Positions 45,773-54,773 of a stretch of 64,000 bases of DNA are shown one piece after another (the first letter of the stretch is position 1; each line of letters starts with the position of its first letter). This DNA comes from Bradyrhizobium septentrionale (GTDB lineage: Bacteria; Pseudomonadota; Alphaproteobacteria; Rhizobiales; Xanthobacteraceae), in NCBI RefSeq assembly GCF_011516645.4, contig NZ_CP088285.1, positions 3,676,501 through 3,740,500 on the forward strand, read 5' to 3'. The position numbers were made by a program, and so were the translations under genes. Under the pieces are notes generated by a model. The model worked only from the letters and a program-made list of their open reading frames with translations. It was not told where the DNA came from and ran no database searches.

Positions 45773-46426
45773 CTACTGACTCGCCCACACGATGCGCGCG
45801 ATCCACACCACCTCTTCGGCATCGAGCATGCGGTCGGGGTGCTCCGGATTGAGCGACGCGAGCTCCAGCACCTTGGCGGTGCGGCGCCTCAATTCCTTCA
45901 CCATCACCTCGCCGCCGGTCGTGCGCACCACGACGCGGTCGCCGCGGCGAATCGCGGTCGCGGGTGACACCACGATGATGTCACCTTCGCGATAGGCGGG
46001 CTTCATCGAGCCGCCCTCGATCTCCAGCGCATAGGCGTGCTCGTCGGTGGTGGCCGGCAGCGCCACTTCGTCCCAGCCCTTGCCGGCGGGAAAACCGCTG
46101 TCGTCGAAAAAGCCGCCGGCGCCGGCCTGGGCGAAGCCGATCAACGGCACCGACTGGCCGCCGCGCGGGCCGTCGCCGAGCAGTTGCACGAAGGTCTCCA
46201 TGCTGGCATTGCTCGCGGCCAGCGCCTTGGAGAGCGATTCGGTCGACGGCCAGCGCTCGCGCCCGTCGCCGGTCACGCGCTTGGATTTGTTGAAGGTGGT
46301 GGGATCGAGCCCGGACTGCTTGGCAAGGCCGGACGGCGACAGGCCGGCGCGTTCGGCGAGCCGGTCGAGCGCGGCCCAGACCTGAGCGTGGGTCAGCGGT
46401 CGGGCGGCTTTGGGCTGTTTGGCCAT
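45773..46426 (-). CDS. S24/LexA-like peptidase transcriptional regulator
   Basis: 217 aa. N-terminal helix-turn-helix (about 15-75; RAGLSPSGLAKQSGLDPTTFNKSKR) and C-terminal S24 peptidase domain. The Ser-Lys dyad is visible: Ser in EIEGGSMKPAYREGD and Lys in EVMVKELRRR. It resembles phage-repressor-type or stress regulators that self-cleave. No prophage genes are nearby. Divergent from DUF952-pyrD. Confidence 0.9.
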   Translation of the reverse strand: MAKQPKAARPLTHAQVWAALDRLAERAGLSPSGLAKQSGLDPTTFNKSKRVTGDGRERWPSTESLSKALAASNASMETFVQLLGDGPRGGQSVPLIGFAQAGAGGFFDDSGFPAGKGWDEVALPATTDEHAYALEIEGGSMKPAYREGDIIVVSPATAIRRGDRVVVRTTGGEVMVKELRRRTAKVLELASLNPEHPDRMLDAEEVVWIARIVWASQ

Positions 46427-46472
46427 CGAGGATGTCCCCGGGTGCAGTCCTAGGAATTATTGCCTGAAACTC

Positions 46473-46483
46473 GCGAATTTCGC
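46473..46483. promoter_or_regulatory. Candidate operator of S24 regulator
   Basis: Short perfect inverted repeat GCGAA-T-TTCGC, 47 bp upstream of the S24 regulator start in the divergent intergenic region. A single site of this length can occur by chance; autoregulation is a guess. Confidence 0.25.
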
Positions 46484-46632
46484 AAATCTGCCCTCTTCTG
46501 TGTCCCGGCGCCGCTTGAGTTGCGCCGCCGCCGCCGATACGGTCCCTCGCTCGCCCGGTGGCGTCTGGGGCTATCCCCATCAAATCCGGATAAAACCCCA
46601 AGAGATTCAAGGACAAAAGGGAGCGCCGGCCC

Positions 46633-46977
46633 GTGCCTATGATCTACAAAATCACCCCCGCTTCGGCCTGGCGTGAGGCCGAGCGGCAGGGCGTGTACCG
46701 GGGCAGCGCGGACGACCAGCGCGACGGCTTCATCCATTTTTCAACTGCCTCCCAGGTCGCCGAGACCGCGCGCAAGCACTACCACGGGCAAACCGGCCTG
46801 TTCCTGGTCGCGGTCGATGCCGATGCGCTTGGCGATGCCCTGCGCTGGGAGCGGTCGCGCAACGACGAGTTGTTCCCGCATCTCTATGGCGAACTCGATC
46901 TCGGCGCTGTCATCGAAATCCTCGACCTGCGCGCGCGCTCCGACGGCGGCCACGACGTTCCGGAGCTCAAGCCGTGA
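46633..46977 (+). CDS. DUF952-domain protein
   Basis: 114 aa from GTG 46633 (GTG CCT ATG; the ATG at 46639 is an alternative). The DUF952 pattern is clear: IYKITPASAWREAE, DGFIHFSTASQVAETA, LFLVAVDADAL, FPHLYGELDL. Possibly a glutathione-S-transferase-like small enzyme, but function unknown. Its stop overlaps the pyrD start (GTGA), so the two are translationally coupled, an arrangement usual in Rhizobiales. Confidence 0.92.
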   Translation: MPMIYKITPASAWREAERQGVYRGSADDQRDGFIHFSTASQVAETARKHYHGQTGLFLVAVDADALGDALRWERSRNDELFPHLYGELDLGAVIEILDLRARSDGGHDVPELKP

Positions 46978-48071
46978 TCCGTGCCTTCGACGCCTTCTCG
47001 CTGCCGCTGCTGCGCTGGTTCGATCCGGAAGATGCCCATCGCATGGCGATCCAGGGCCTGAAGCTGCTGCCGCCGATCCGGCAGCGGGTGGATGATCCCA
47101 AGCTCGCGGTGCGCGCCTTCGGGCTCAATTTTCCGAATCCGATCGGCATGGCGGCGGGCTTCGACAAGAGCGCGGAAGTGCCCGACGCGCTGCTGCGGCT
47201 TGGCTTCGGCTTTGTCGAGATCGGCTCGGTGACGCCGAAGCCGCAAGCAGGCAATCCGCGGCCGCGGCTGTTTCGCCTGGAGCGCGACGAGGCCGTGATC
47301 AACCGCATGGGCTTCAACAATGACGGCGCGGAGGCCGTGCTGCGGCGGCTCGCCGCGCGGGCCGCCGGCGGCGGCATCATCGGGGTCAATGTCGGGGCCA
47401 ACAAGGATTCGTCCGACCGTGTCGCCGACTACGTGAAGCTGATCGAGACGTTTGCCCCGGTCGCGAGCTATTTCACCGTCAATGTGTCCTCACCGAATAC
47501 GCCGGGCCTGCGCAATCTGCAGCAATCGGCGGCGCTCGACGATTTGCTGGCGCGGGTCATCGATACCCGCGAACGCGTGCGCAAGAATGCCGGGGATTCG
47601 CCGGTCCTGCTCAAGATCGCGCCCGATCTGAGCCTCGCGGAACTCGACGATGTCGTGCACATCGCCCGCTCGCGGCGCGTCGACGGCATGATCGTCGCCA
47701 ACACCACGCTGGCGCGTCCCTCGACCTTGCGCGAGGAGAACCGCGCCAAGGAGCAGGGCGGCCTGTCGGGCCGTCCGCTGTTCCGCCTGTCGACGCGGAT
47801 GGTGGCCGAGACCTATGTCCGCGTCGAAGGCGCATTTCCGCTGATCGGCGTCGGCGGCATCGACTCCGGCGGCGCCGCGCTGACGAAAATTCGTGCCGGC
47901 GCCAGCCTGATCCAGCTCTATTCCTCGCTGGTCTACAAGGGCATCGGCCTTGTCGAGGACATCAAGCGCGACCTGTCCTCGACCCTGCTGCGCACCGGCC
48001 GCGACTCGCTGTCGGAAATCGTCGGCGCCGATGCCGCGACCATCACGGCCGAGGACTGGCCGGTGAGGTAA
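46974..48071 (+). CDS. pyrD: Quinone-dependent dihydroorotate dehydrogenase
   Basis: 365-aa class 2 enzyme. It oxidises dihydroorotate to orotate at the inner membrane and passes electrons to ubiquinone, the fourth step of pyrimidine synthesis. It shows the N-terminal membrane-binding helices (PEDAHRMAIQGLKLLPP), FMN-binding GMAAGFDKSAEVPDAL, the catalytic-serine region TVNVSSPNTPGLR, and the GVGGI phosphate site. GTG start overlaps DUF952. Confidence 0.97.
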   Translation: MIRAFDAFSLPLLRWFDPEDAHRMAIQGLKLLPPIRQRVDDPKLAVRAFGLNFPNPIGMAAGFDKSAEVPDALLRLGFGFVEIGSVTPKPQAGNPRPRLFRLERDEAVINRMGFNNDGAEAVLRRLAARAAGGGIIGVNVGANKDSSDRVADYVKLIETFAPVASYFTVNVSSPNTPGLRNLQQSAALDDLLARVIDTRERVRKNAGDSPVLLKIAPDLSLAELDDVVHIARSRRVDGMIVANTTLARPSTLREENRAKEQGGLSGRPLFRLSTRMVAETYVRVEGAFPLIGVGGIDSGGAALTKIRAGASLIQLYSSLVYKGIGLVEDIKRDLSSTLLRTGRDSLSEIVGADAATITAEDWPVR

Positions 48072-48078
48072 CGACTCT

Positions 48079-48209
48079 CTCGTGCCCCGGATGCAGTGCA
48101 GCGCGCCGGAGTTGCGGCGTGGTGCGCTGCTGGTCCGGGGCCCATGGTTGACATAGGTCCCGGCTCTGCGGCGCGTCACTTCGTGCCGCACCGCGTCCGG
48201 GACACGAGA
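48079..48209. repeat. Palindromic intergenic repeat (family G)
   Basis: CTCGTGCCCCGGATGCAGTGCAGCGC with complementary GCGCTGCTGGTCCGGGG, then GGTCCCGGCTCTGCGGCGCG and CGTCCGGGACACGAG. It fills the gap between pyrD and the MATE pseudogene. Confidence 0.65.
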
Positions 48210-48221
48210 GGCTTAGCCGGG

Positions 48222-49377
48222 CTACGCAGCCTTGAACGTTTTCCTGAACAGCGCCGGATAACGCAGGCCCTGCAGGCCGCCGCGCGCGACGTAGAAGCCG
48301 ATCAGCGCGATCCACAGGCCGGTGTTGCCGTATCCGCTGAGCGCCCACCAGGCCGCGAGGAAGATCGCGAGCGAGGCCAGCATCAAATTGCGCATCTCGC
48401 GCGCCCAGGTCGCGCCGACATAGATGCCGTCGAAGCCGAACGCGAACACGCCGGGCAGCGGCGCCAGGATCACGAACGCCAGGGCCGCACAGCTGCTGGG
48501 CGGCGTTGGCGAGGCCGTCGAGGAAGAAGGCGCTGACCAGCAGGAAATTGTTCAGCACCGAATTCGCCGCCAGCGTCACGTCGCCTTCGCGCGCACCCTT
48601 GGCGGTGAAGAACAGGAACACGACGATCAGCGCCGCGGTGCGGACCATGATGTCGCGGTTCACCGCCAGCATGCGCATCAGCTTGGCGCGGTCGAACAGC
48701 GTGGCCGCAGGAACGGCGAAGCCACCCTGCGAGATCCGCCAGGCCGCGATGATGCCGGCTGCAAAGCCTGTGGCTTCGGCCAGCACGGCGGCGATCGCGG
48801 CGCCCGCGATGCCTGCGCCATAGACCTGCACCAGCAGCACGGTGGCGGCCACGTTGATGAGATTGACCACGATCTGTAGGACGAGCGCCAGATTGGCGCG
48901 TGCCTGGCCGACCAGCCAGCCCAGGATGACGTAATTGGCCAGCGCCAGCGGCGCCGACCATATCCGGATCATGAAATAGCTCTTGGCCGCGTGAGTGACG
49001 CCCGCGCTGCCGCCCATCAGCTGGAACGTGACCGTGGCGAGCGGCGCCTGCAGCGCGATCAGCGCGGCGCCGATCAGGCCGGCGACGATGAAGCCGCGCA
49101 CCAGGATCGCGGCATATTCCTTGATCTCGCCCGCGCCCTGTGCCTGCGCGGTGAAGGCCAGCGTGCTCATGCGCAGGAAGGCGAACAGCCAGAACAGGCA
49201 GTCGAAGATCACCGAGGCCATCGCCACGCCGCCGAGCAGCGCGGCATCGTCGAGCCGGCCGATCGCGGTGGTCGAGACGATGCCGATCAGCGGCGTGGTC
49301 AGGTTGGCGACCATCGCGGGGCCGGCGATGGCGAACACCTGGCGGGTCGTGATCTTTGGGTGGATGGGTGCGTGCAT
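48222..49377 (-). pseudogene. MATE/DinF-type efflux transporter with internal deletion and frameshift
   Basis: The reading from ATG 49377 is a good DinF-like MATE protein for about 296 residues, to LANAAQQLC. The last 84 or so residues (VILAPLPGVFAFGFDGIYVGATWAREMRN to the end) are in another frame, from 48473 down to 48222. The junction is near 48480-48490. Family members have roughly 60-70 more residues, about two helices, between these two points (from memory). A deletion therefore removed that part and shifted the frame. The long open frame that continues to 48043 is meaningless. Confidence 0.85.
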
Positions 49378-49497
49378 GGCTACAGTTGCGAGGGATGTAG
49401 GTTTCTATCCCGTCATCCGTCGCGCGGCCATGCTGGAATTGTTCTCAGAGCAATGCGGTGGCGAGGGGGCGGAGCGGCCGACAAGGCAGACGTATGG

Positions 49498-50232
49498 TCA
49501 GAACTCGACCACCATGCCATCGTGTGCCGCCGTGTAGGGCAGGTCGTCGACGCGGCCGAGCATGTCATCGCTCATGTGGGTCAGCACCACGCGCTTCGCG
49601 TTGATGGCGGGCAAATGCGCTTCCAGCGTTGTCAGGCTGAGATGGTTCTTGACCATCTTGTCGTAGGTATAGGCTTCGGCGACGAAGAGGTCGGCATCCT
49701 GTGCGGCCGGGATCAGCGCGTCGGTCCACTCGGTGTCGGCGCTGTAGCTGACGACGCGACCTTCCGCCTCGACGCGATAGGCAAGGTGCGGCCCGCCGGA
49801 TTCGCCATGCACGACCGGGTAGGGCGTCACGGTCACCTCGCCAAAGCTGCGCTGCTCCTGCGGTGCGAGCGTGACGACCGAGAGATCGAAGCGCTGCCTG
49901 ATTTTGGAGGAATGCTCGAACATCACTTCCATCACCTCGGGCAGTTTGGTTTCGATGCCTTGCGGCCCGGCAATCACCAGCGGCCGGGTGCGGCGGGAGA
50001 ACTGCGCGTCGAGCAGGAAGAACGGCAGGCCGGCAAAGTGATCGCCGTGGAAATGCGTGATCAGGATCAGGTCGATTGCATCACGGTCGATATCGAGCCG
50101 CTTCATCGCCGGAAGCGACGAGGCGCCGCAATCGATCAGGAAATTGGCGCGCTCGCCGGTGATATGGAAGCAGGTGTTGAAGCGGCCCCCGGAGCCGAAT
50201 GCATCGCCGCAGCCGACAAATCGCAATTGCAT
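49498..50232 (-). CDS. Metallo-beta-lactamase-fold hydrolase (RNase Z-like)
   Basis: 244 aa. The zinc motif HFHGDH is at about residues 60-65. A further histidine is in YPVVHGES, the bridging Asp in SYSADTEW, and the last His in LTHMSDD. It begins MQLRFVGCGDAFGSGGRFNT, as in RNase Z/arylsulfatase-type members. It lacks the long exosite arm of tRNase Z, so a phosphodiesterase or lactonase activity is possible. Followed by a small membrane protein gene on the minus strand. Confidence 0.9.
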   Translation of the reverse strand: MQLRFVGCGDAFGSGGRFNTCFHITGERANFLIDCGASSLPAMKRLDIDRDAIDLILITHFHGDHFAGLPFFLLDAQFSRRTRPLVIAGPQGIETKLPEVMEVMFEHSSKIRQRFDLSVVTLAPQEQRSFGEVTVTPYPVVHGESGGPHLAYRVEAEGRVVSYSADTEWTDALIPAAQDADLFVAEAYTYDKMVKNHLSLTTLEAHLPAINAKRVVLTHMSDDMLGRVDDLPYTAAHDGMVVEF

Positions 50233-50252
50233 CGGCTGCGAACTCCTTGGGA

Positions 50253-50558
50253 TCAGCGGCCGCGCGGCGCGCCGAACAGCCGCGACAACAGCCAGATCGG
50301 GATCACGATCACCGCGCCGAGCAGGAAGTAGCGCCAGGCCCAGTTGATCGCGTCGAAGCCGAAGTCCCAGATGCTCTGGAACAGCCTGCGGATGCTGTAG
50401 AGAATATTCCAGGGATCCAGGCCGATCGCGGCGAGCACGACGCCGACCAGGATCGAAAGCAGGATCAGCCGGAACGCCACCGCGAGTGGCGATCCGCCGA
50501 GAAAGCGGTACAGGCCGTCACTCTGGCCGGCCGGCAAGTCCCTGACGTCGTTTGGCAT
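50253..50558 (-). CDS. Small two-helix membrane protein (DUF6460-like)
   Basis: 101 aa from ATG 50558, behind AGGAGAAAGCG. Two to three hydrophobic helices: LAVAFRLILLSILVGVVLAA and YFLLGAVIVIPIWLLSRLF, joined by a tryptophan-rich amphipathic stretch (FQSIWDFGFDAINWAW). Pattern and length resemble integrase-like-named DUF6460 proteins of Rhizobiales. Function unknown. It is upstream of the MBL hydrolase gene, 20 nt apart, likely one transcript. Confidence 0.8.
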   Translation of the reverse strand: MPNDVRDLPAGQSDGLYRFLGGSPLAVAFRLILLSILVGVVLAAIGLDPWNILYSIRRLFQSIWDFGFDAINWAWRYFLLGAVIVIPIWLLSRLFGAPRGR

Positions 50559-50656
50559 CGCTTTCTCCTGGCGGAATCGCCCGCGCATTATAGGTCACGG
50601 CGGTGCACATGGGAAACCCGTGAGCGGCGATCAATGGCTGCCATGCGGCGGTCGAA

Positions 50657-52462
50657 TTAATTCGCTGTCATGGTCATTAACAGCCGTTCAAGTGTCTCCA
50701 GGCGATCGGCTTCGCGCGGTGGCTTGTCCCAGCGCAGGCGGCTGATCCGGGGAAAGCGCATCGCGACGCCGGATTTGTGACGCGGTGAGCGCTGCAAGCC
50801 CTCGAAGGCGACTTCGAGCACCAGCCCCTGATCCGGCTCATGCACGACATGCCGCACCGGGCCGAATTTCTCGGTGGTGTTCCGGCGGACGAAGCGGTCG
50901 ATCTGCAGCAGCTCCTCGTCGGTGAAGCCGAAATAGGCCTTGCCGACCGGCACGAGTTCGTCGCCGTTATCGCCGCGGGTCCAGACCCCGAACGTGTAGT
51001 CGGAATAATAGGACGAGCGCTTGCCGTGGCCGCGCTGGGCGTACATCAGCACCGCGTCGATGATGTGCGGATCGCGTTTCCACTTCCACCACGGGCCTTT
51101 AGGGCGTCCCGGCAGATACGGTGCGTCGCGGCGCTTGAGCATCACGCCTTCGACCGCGTCGGCATCATCGCCGGCGCCGGCGCTTTTCGGATCGGCGCGC
51201 GCCGCAGCCAGTTCTTCCCAGCTCGCGAACGGGACAATCGGTGACAGATCGATGCGCGGATCGTTCAGCTTGGCGACGAAACGTTCGAGATGCTCGCGGC
51301 GTTCGACGTAGGGCAGCTCGCGCAAATCTTTTTCGTCATCGCCGAGCAGGTCGTAGGCGCGCAGATGGATCGGAAATTCCTTGATCAGCGTCGGCGAGAC
51401 CACCTTCCGGTTCAGCCGCTGCTGCAGCACGTTGAAGGTCTGCACGCGGCCCTCGCGCAGCACCAGCAATTCGCCGTCGATCGCGCCGGGAAGATGCAGC
51501 GACGGCACCAGGTCGGGGAAGCTGCCGGTGATGTCCTCGCCGGTGCGCGAATAGAGCCGCGCCTGGATGTGGCCTCGCGCATCGCGGCCGGCGACAGCCT
51601 GCACGCGGATGCCGTCCCACTTCCATTCCGCACTGAAATCGGCGGCGTCGAGATTGGCAAAATCGCTATCCTCGATCGCATGCGCCAGCATCACCGGGCG
51701 GAACGGCGTCGGATCGCGGTTGACAGGCTTGTCGCCGCGGCCCTCGAGCCAGGCGAACAGCTCGAGATAGGGCGGCGACAGGCCGGGCCACATCAGCTCG
51801 ATCTCGTGCGGATCCTTAGTCCCGAGCGCCGCCGCCGCGGTCTTCGCCAGCCGCGCGGAAATCCCGATCCGCATCGCGCCGGTGACGAGCTTCAGCAGCG
51901 CCCAGCGGCCGGTCTCGTCGAGCTCGTCCAGCCAGCGCGCCAGCTGCGCCGGCAATTCAGCCTTGCCGAGCGTGCGCAGCGTGGTGACGACGTCCGTCAG
52001 CGTCGGTGGAGGCGGGTTGTTGTGGAGGCTGGACTTGCGGCCTTCTTCACCTCTCCCGCTTGCGGGGGAGGTCGGATCGGCGGACGGCGCGTCAGCGCGG
52101 TCGGCCGATCCGGGTGGGGGCTTTTTCCGCTTGTCGATCGCGTGGAGAGACCCCCACCCCGACCCTCCCCCGCAAGCGGGAGAGGGGGAAGACTTCGGCC
52201 ACATCAGTGCGACGGTCTCGGAGAGATCGCCGACGTAATCATAGGAGTAGCCGAACAGCACCGGGTCCGCGCGTTCGGTGATCAAATCGCGGATCAATCC
52301 CGGCTTGGCGTGCTTGAACGACAGCGCGCCGGTCAGTGCTGCCAGCGCGTAGCCGCGGTCGGGGTCCGCGGTCTCACGGAAATAGGCGACCAGCAGCTTG
52401 ATCTTGTTGTTGCGGCCGGGCTCGTAGGCGAGGCGATCGAGCCGTTGGGCAAAGCGATTCAT
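50657..52462 (-). CDS. ATP-dependent DNA ligase (ligase-associated repair cluster) with in-frame repeat insert
   Basis: 601 aa. It seals nicks through a lysyl-AMP intermediate; the adenylated lysine is in AEWKWDGIR (K-x-D-G). Other nucleotidyl-transferase motifs are SRTGEDITGSFPD, IDGELLV, EGVMLKRRD, and WWKWKRDPH. An N-terminal helical DNA-binding domain precedes these. It corresponds to the PP_1105-type ligase of the Lhr-Core/MPE/Exo/Lig clusters (about 550 aa). The extra roughly 48 residues at about 91-139 (SPACGGG to SPASGRG) are a translated palindromic repeat. Its start overlaps the exonuclease stop by 4 nt. Confidence 0.93.
   Translation of the reverse strand: MNRFAQRLDRLAYEPGRNNKIKLLVAYFRETADPDRGYALAALTGALSFKHAKPGLIRDLITERADPVLFGYSYDYVGDLSETVALMWPKSSPSPACGGGSGWGSLHAIDKRKKPPPGSADRADAPSADPTSPASGRGEEGRKSSLHNNPPPPTLTDVVTTLRTLGKAELPAQLARWLDELDETGRWALLKLVTGAMRIGISARLAKTAAAALGTKDPHEIELMWPGLSPPYLELFAWLEGRGDKPVNRDPTPFRPVMLAHAIEDSDFANLDAADFSAEWKWDGIRVQAVAGRDARGHIQARLYSRTGEDITGSFPDLVPSLHLPGAIDGELLVLREGRVQTFNVLQQRLNRKVVSPTLIKEFPIHLRAYDLLGDDEKDLRELPYVERREHLERFVAKLNDPRIDLSPIVPFASWEELAAARADPKSAGAGDDADAVEGVMLKRRDAPYLPGRPKGPWWKWKRDPHIIDAVLMYAQRGHGKRSSYYSDYTFGVWTRGDNGDELVPVGKAYFGFTDEELLQIDRFVRRNTTEKFGPVRHVVHEPDQGLVLEVAFEGLQRSPRHKSGVAMRFPRISRLRWDKPPREADRLETLERLLMTMTAN
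52046..52190. repeat. Palindromic repeat (family A, copy 2) inside the ligase gene
   Basis: About 145 bp. The outer arms are CCTCTCCCGCTTGCGGGGGAGG and its complement, and the inner arms GGGTGGGGG/CCCCCACCC. A GGATCGGC/GCCGATCC hairpin lies in the left spacer. It is uninterrupted and translated in frame as part of the ligase. Confidence 0.9.
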
Positions 52463-53526
52463 GTTTCGGCCTCGCCGGCGGGCTGGGCCTCGCCGGTGAC
52501 CGCCGCCGTGTCGCCCTCATCCTCGTCGCCATAGCCGACCAGATCGAGCGGCCGCGCGGCAAGGCCCTTGCTCTTGCACCAATGCACCAGCGCGTCTTCC
52601 TGGCCGTGGGTGACCCAGATCTCGCCGGCGCCGGTCGCTGCGATCGTCGCCGTCAGCCCGTCCCAATCGGCATGATCTGATATCACCAGCGGCAGCTCGA
52701 TGGCGCCCTGCCGGGCCCGGGCGCGCACGCGCATCCAGCCCGACGCAAAGGCCGTGACCGGATCGGGAAAGCGCCGGGTCCACACATCGGCTGTCGCGCT
52801 CGGCGGCGCCAGCGTGATGGTGCCGGCAAGCTCGGCCTTCTTCATGCCGCGCGCCGGCCGGAGCTCGCCGAGCGCAATGCCCCGTTCCTGATAATAGTAC
52901 GTGATCTTCTCCATCGCGCCGTGCAGATAGATCGGCGCGTCGTAGCCGGCCTCGCGCAGGAGCGCGATCACGCGCTGCGCCTTGCCGAGCGAATAGGCGC
53001 CGACCAGGTGCGCGCGCTCCGGAAACAGTTTGACCGATGCCAGCAGCTTGTTCACTTCGCCGGCGGCGTCGCCATGGAGAAACACCGGCAGGCCAAAGGT
53101 CGCCTCTGATATGAAGACGTCGCACGGCACGAGCTCGAACGGGGCGCAGGTCGGATCGCGCGCATCCTTGTAGTCGCCGGAGGCGACGATGCGGGTGTCC
53201 TTGCAGGTGACGGAGATCTGGGCGGAGCCCAGCACATGCCCGGCGGGATGAAACGCCACCGTGACGTCGCCGAGCCTGATCTCCTCGCCGTAAGCGACGG
53301 CCTGCGTCGATCCAGCGAAATTCTCGCCATAGCGCAGCCGCATCATGTCGAGCGTTTCCCGGGTCGCGAGCACCGCGCCGTGACCGGCGCGCGCATGGTC
53401 GGAATGGCCATGCGTGATCAAGGCACGTTCGACCGGCCTGACAGGATCGATGTGGAAGCCGCCGGGCTTGCAGCAAAGCCCGGCCGGGACGGGCATCAGG
53501 ATGTCTTGCGGGCGCATGGCAGACAT
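52459..53526 (-). CDS. MBL-fold exonuclease of the ligase-associated repair cluster (Exo)
   Basis: 355 aa from ATG 53526 (or 53517). Beta-CASP-like metallo-beta-lactamase nuclease. The metal motif is ITHGHSDHARAG, with further ligands in HPAGHVLGS, ASGDYKD and SDHADWDG. This matches the 'DNA ligase-associated exonuclease' family. It lies directly upstream of, and overlaps, the ligase gene. In the known four-gene clusters Exo acts with Lig, Lhr-Core and MPE in DNA repair. Longer in-frame extensions upstream to 53712 lack homology. Confidence 0.92.
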   Translation of the reverse strand: MSAMRPQDILMPVPAGLCCKPGGFHIDPVRPVERALITHGHSDHARAGHGAVLATRETLDMMRLRYGENFAGSTQAVAYGEEIRLGDVTVAFHPAGHVLGSAQISVTCKDTRIVASGDYKDARDPTCAPFELVPCDVFISEATFGLPVFLHGDAAGEVNKLLASVKLFPERAHLVGAYSLGKAQRVIALLREAGYDAPIYLHGAMEKITYYYQERGIALGELRPARGMKKAELAGTITLAPPSATADVWTRRFPDPVTAFASGWMRVRARARQGAIELPLVISDHADWDGLTATIAATGAGEIWVTHGQEDALVHWCKSKGLAARPLDLVGYGDEDEGDTAAVTGEAQPAGEAET

Positions 53527-53648
53527 ATAGGCATTGATTCCACGATATCTAACCGTCGTGCGCGGGCTTGACCCGCGCATCCATCTCCGGAAAAAGTCCG
53601 TGCTTTGATGGATGGCCGCACCCGGCCAGGATTGGTTCCTTAAAAGAA

Positions 53649-54575
53649 ATGGCCCCCCGCCTGTTTCTGTCCTCCGGCGACCTCGTCGCCGACCGCCGCT
53701 ACGAGTTCGCACGCGACCTGCAATTGAAGGGCGATCTGCCGGCTGCCGCCGAGGTGCTCGAACAGGCGATCGAGCTGGTGCCGAAATTCCCGTCCGCCTG
53801 GTACACGCTGGGCAAGATCCGCCTCGAGCTCGGCCAGCGCGATGCCGCGATCGCTGCCTTCCGCGCCGCGCGCGACGCCGATCCCGAAGACCGCCATGGC
53901 GCCGGCCTGCATCTGATGCAGCTCGGCGTCGAGGCCGTCAGCGCGATGCCGCCGGGTTATGTGCAGACGTTGTTCGATCAATATGCGCCGCGCTTCGAGG
54001 CCGCGCTGGTCGGCGACCTCGGCTATCGCGGCCCGGCGCTGCTGTTCAAGGCGGTGCTGTCGGTGCGCGCGAGCGCAAAGAAGCCGGCCTTCTTCAAGCG
54101 CGCGATCGATCTCGGCTGCGGCACCGGACTGGCCGCCGGCGCGTTCGCGGAGCATGTCGATCGCTTCATCGGCATCGACCTGTCGCCGCGCATGATCGAC
54201 AAGGCGCGCGCCGCAGCCCTCTATGCCGAGCTCGAGGTCGACGACATGCTCAGCGGCATTTCGGCCAAGCCTGACGCCAGCGCCGAATTGATCCTGGCTG
54301 CCGATGCGATGGTCTATGTCGCCGATCTCGCGCCGGTGCTCGTCGAGGCCGCGCGCGTGCTGGTGCCAGGCGGCGTGCTCGCCTTCACGACGGAGACCCA
54401 TGACGGCGAGGGTGTCATTATCGGCGAGGGACTGCGCTATGCCCATAGTACACCTTACGTGCGCGCCTCCGTCGCCGCCGCGGGGCTGACGCTGGCGCTG
54501 CTCGACGATCTCTCGGCGCGCAATGAAGACAATATCCCGGCGCCCGGACTCGTCGCCGTCGCCGTCAAGCCGTGA
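53649..54575 (+). CDS. TPR-containing SAM-dependent methyltransferase
   Basis: 308 aa from ATG 53649. The N-terminal region (about 1-95) holds tetratricopeptide-like helices (LPAAAEVLEQAIELVPKFPSAWYTLGKIRLELGQRDAAIAAFRAA). A class I methyltransferase domain follows with motif I IDLGCGTGLAAGAF and FIGIDLSPRMIDKA. The methylated target is unknown. It is divergent from the Exo-Lig pair and precedes Lhr-MPE, so it sits in the middle of the repair set. Whether it takes part in repair is open. Confidence 0.88.
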   Translation: MAPRLFLSSGDLVADRRYEFARDLQLKGDLPAAAEVLEQAIELVPKFPSAWYTLGKIRLELGQRDAAIAAFRAARDADPEDRHGAGLHLMQLGVEAVSAMPPGYVQTLFDQYAPRFEAALVGDLGYRGPALLFKAVLSVRASAKKPAFFKRAIDLGCGTGLAAGAFAEHVDRFIGIDLSPRMIDKARAAALYAELEVDDMLSGISAKPDASAELILAADAMVYVADLAPVLVEAARVLVPGGVLAFTTETHDGEGVIIGEGLRYAHSTPYVRASVAAAGLTLALLDDLSARNEDNIPAPGLVAVAVKP

Positions 54576-54581
54576 CCGCTT

Positions 54582-54719
54582 CACCTTCTCCCCTTGTGGG
54601 AGAAGGTGGCGCGGATGCAATCCGCGCCGGATGAGGGGTCTCCATCCGCGGAGACAGACCCCTCACCCGGCTTCAATGCTTCGCATCGAAGCCACCCTCT
54701 CCCACAAGGGGAGAGGGTG
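54582..54719. repeat. Palindromic repeat (family A variant, copy 3)
   Basis: CACCTTCTCCCCTTGTGGGAGAAGGTGGC with complement GCCACCCTCTCCCACAAGGGGAGAGGGTG, and inner arms GGATGAGGGGTC and GACCCCTCACCC. It has the same double-arm plan as the other family A copies but a different arm sequence. Confidence 0.8.
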
Positions 54720-54773
54720 CATGGTCATCTGCCGCACTCAAACTTGAGTCTACACGCTACGCATTTGCCGTGA

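Noticed and set aside
48043..49377. MATE gene read as an intact 444-residue protein
   Set aside because: The last 150 residues are Arg-rich out-of-frame sequence, and the genuine MATE C-terminus is found in another frame at 48222-48473.
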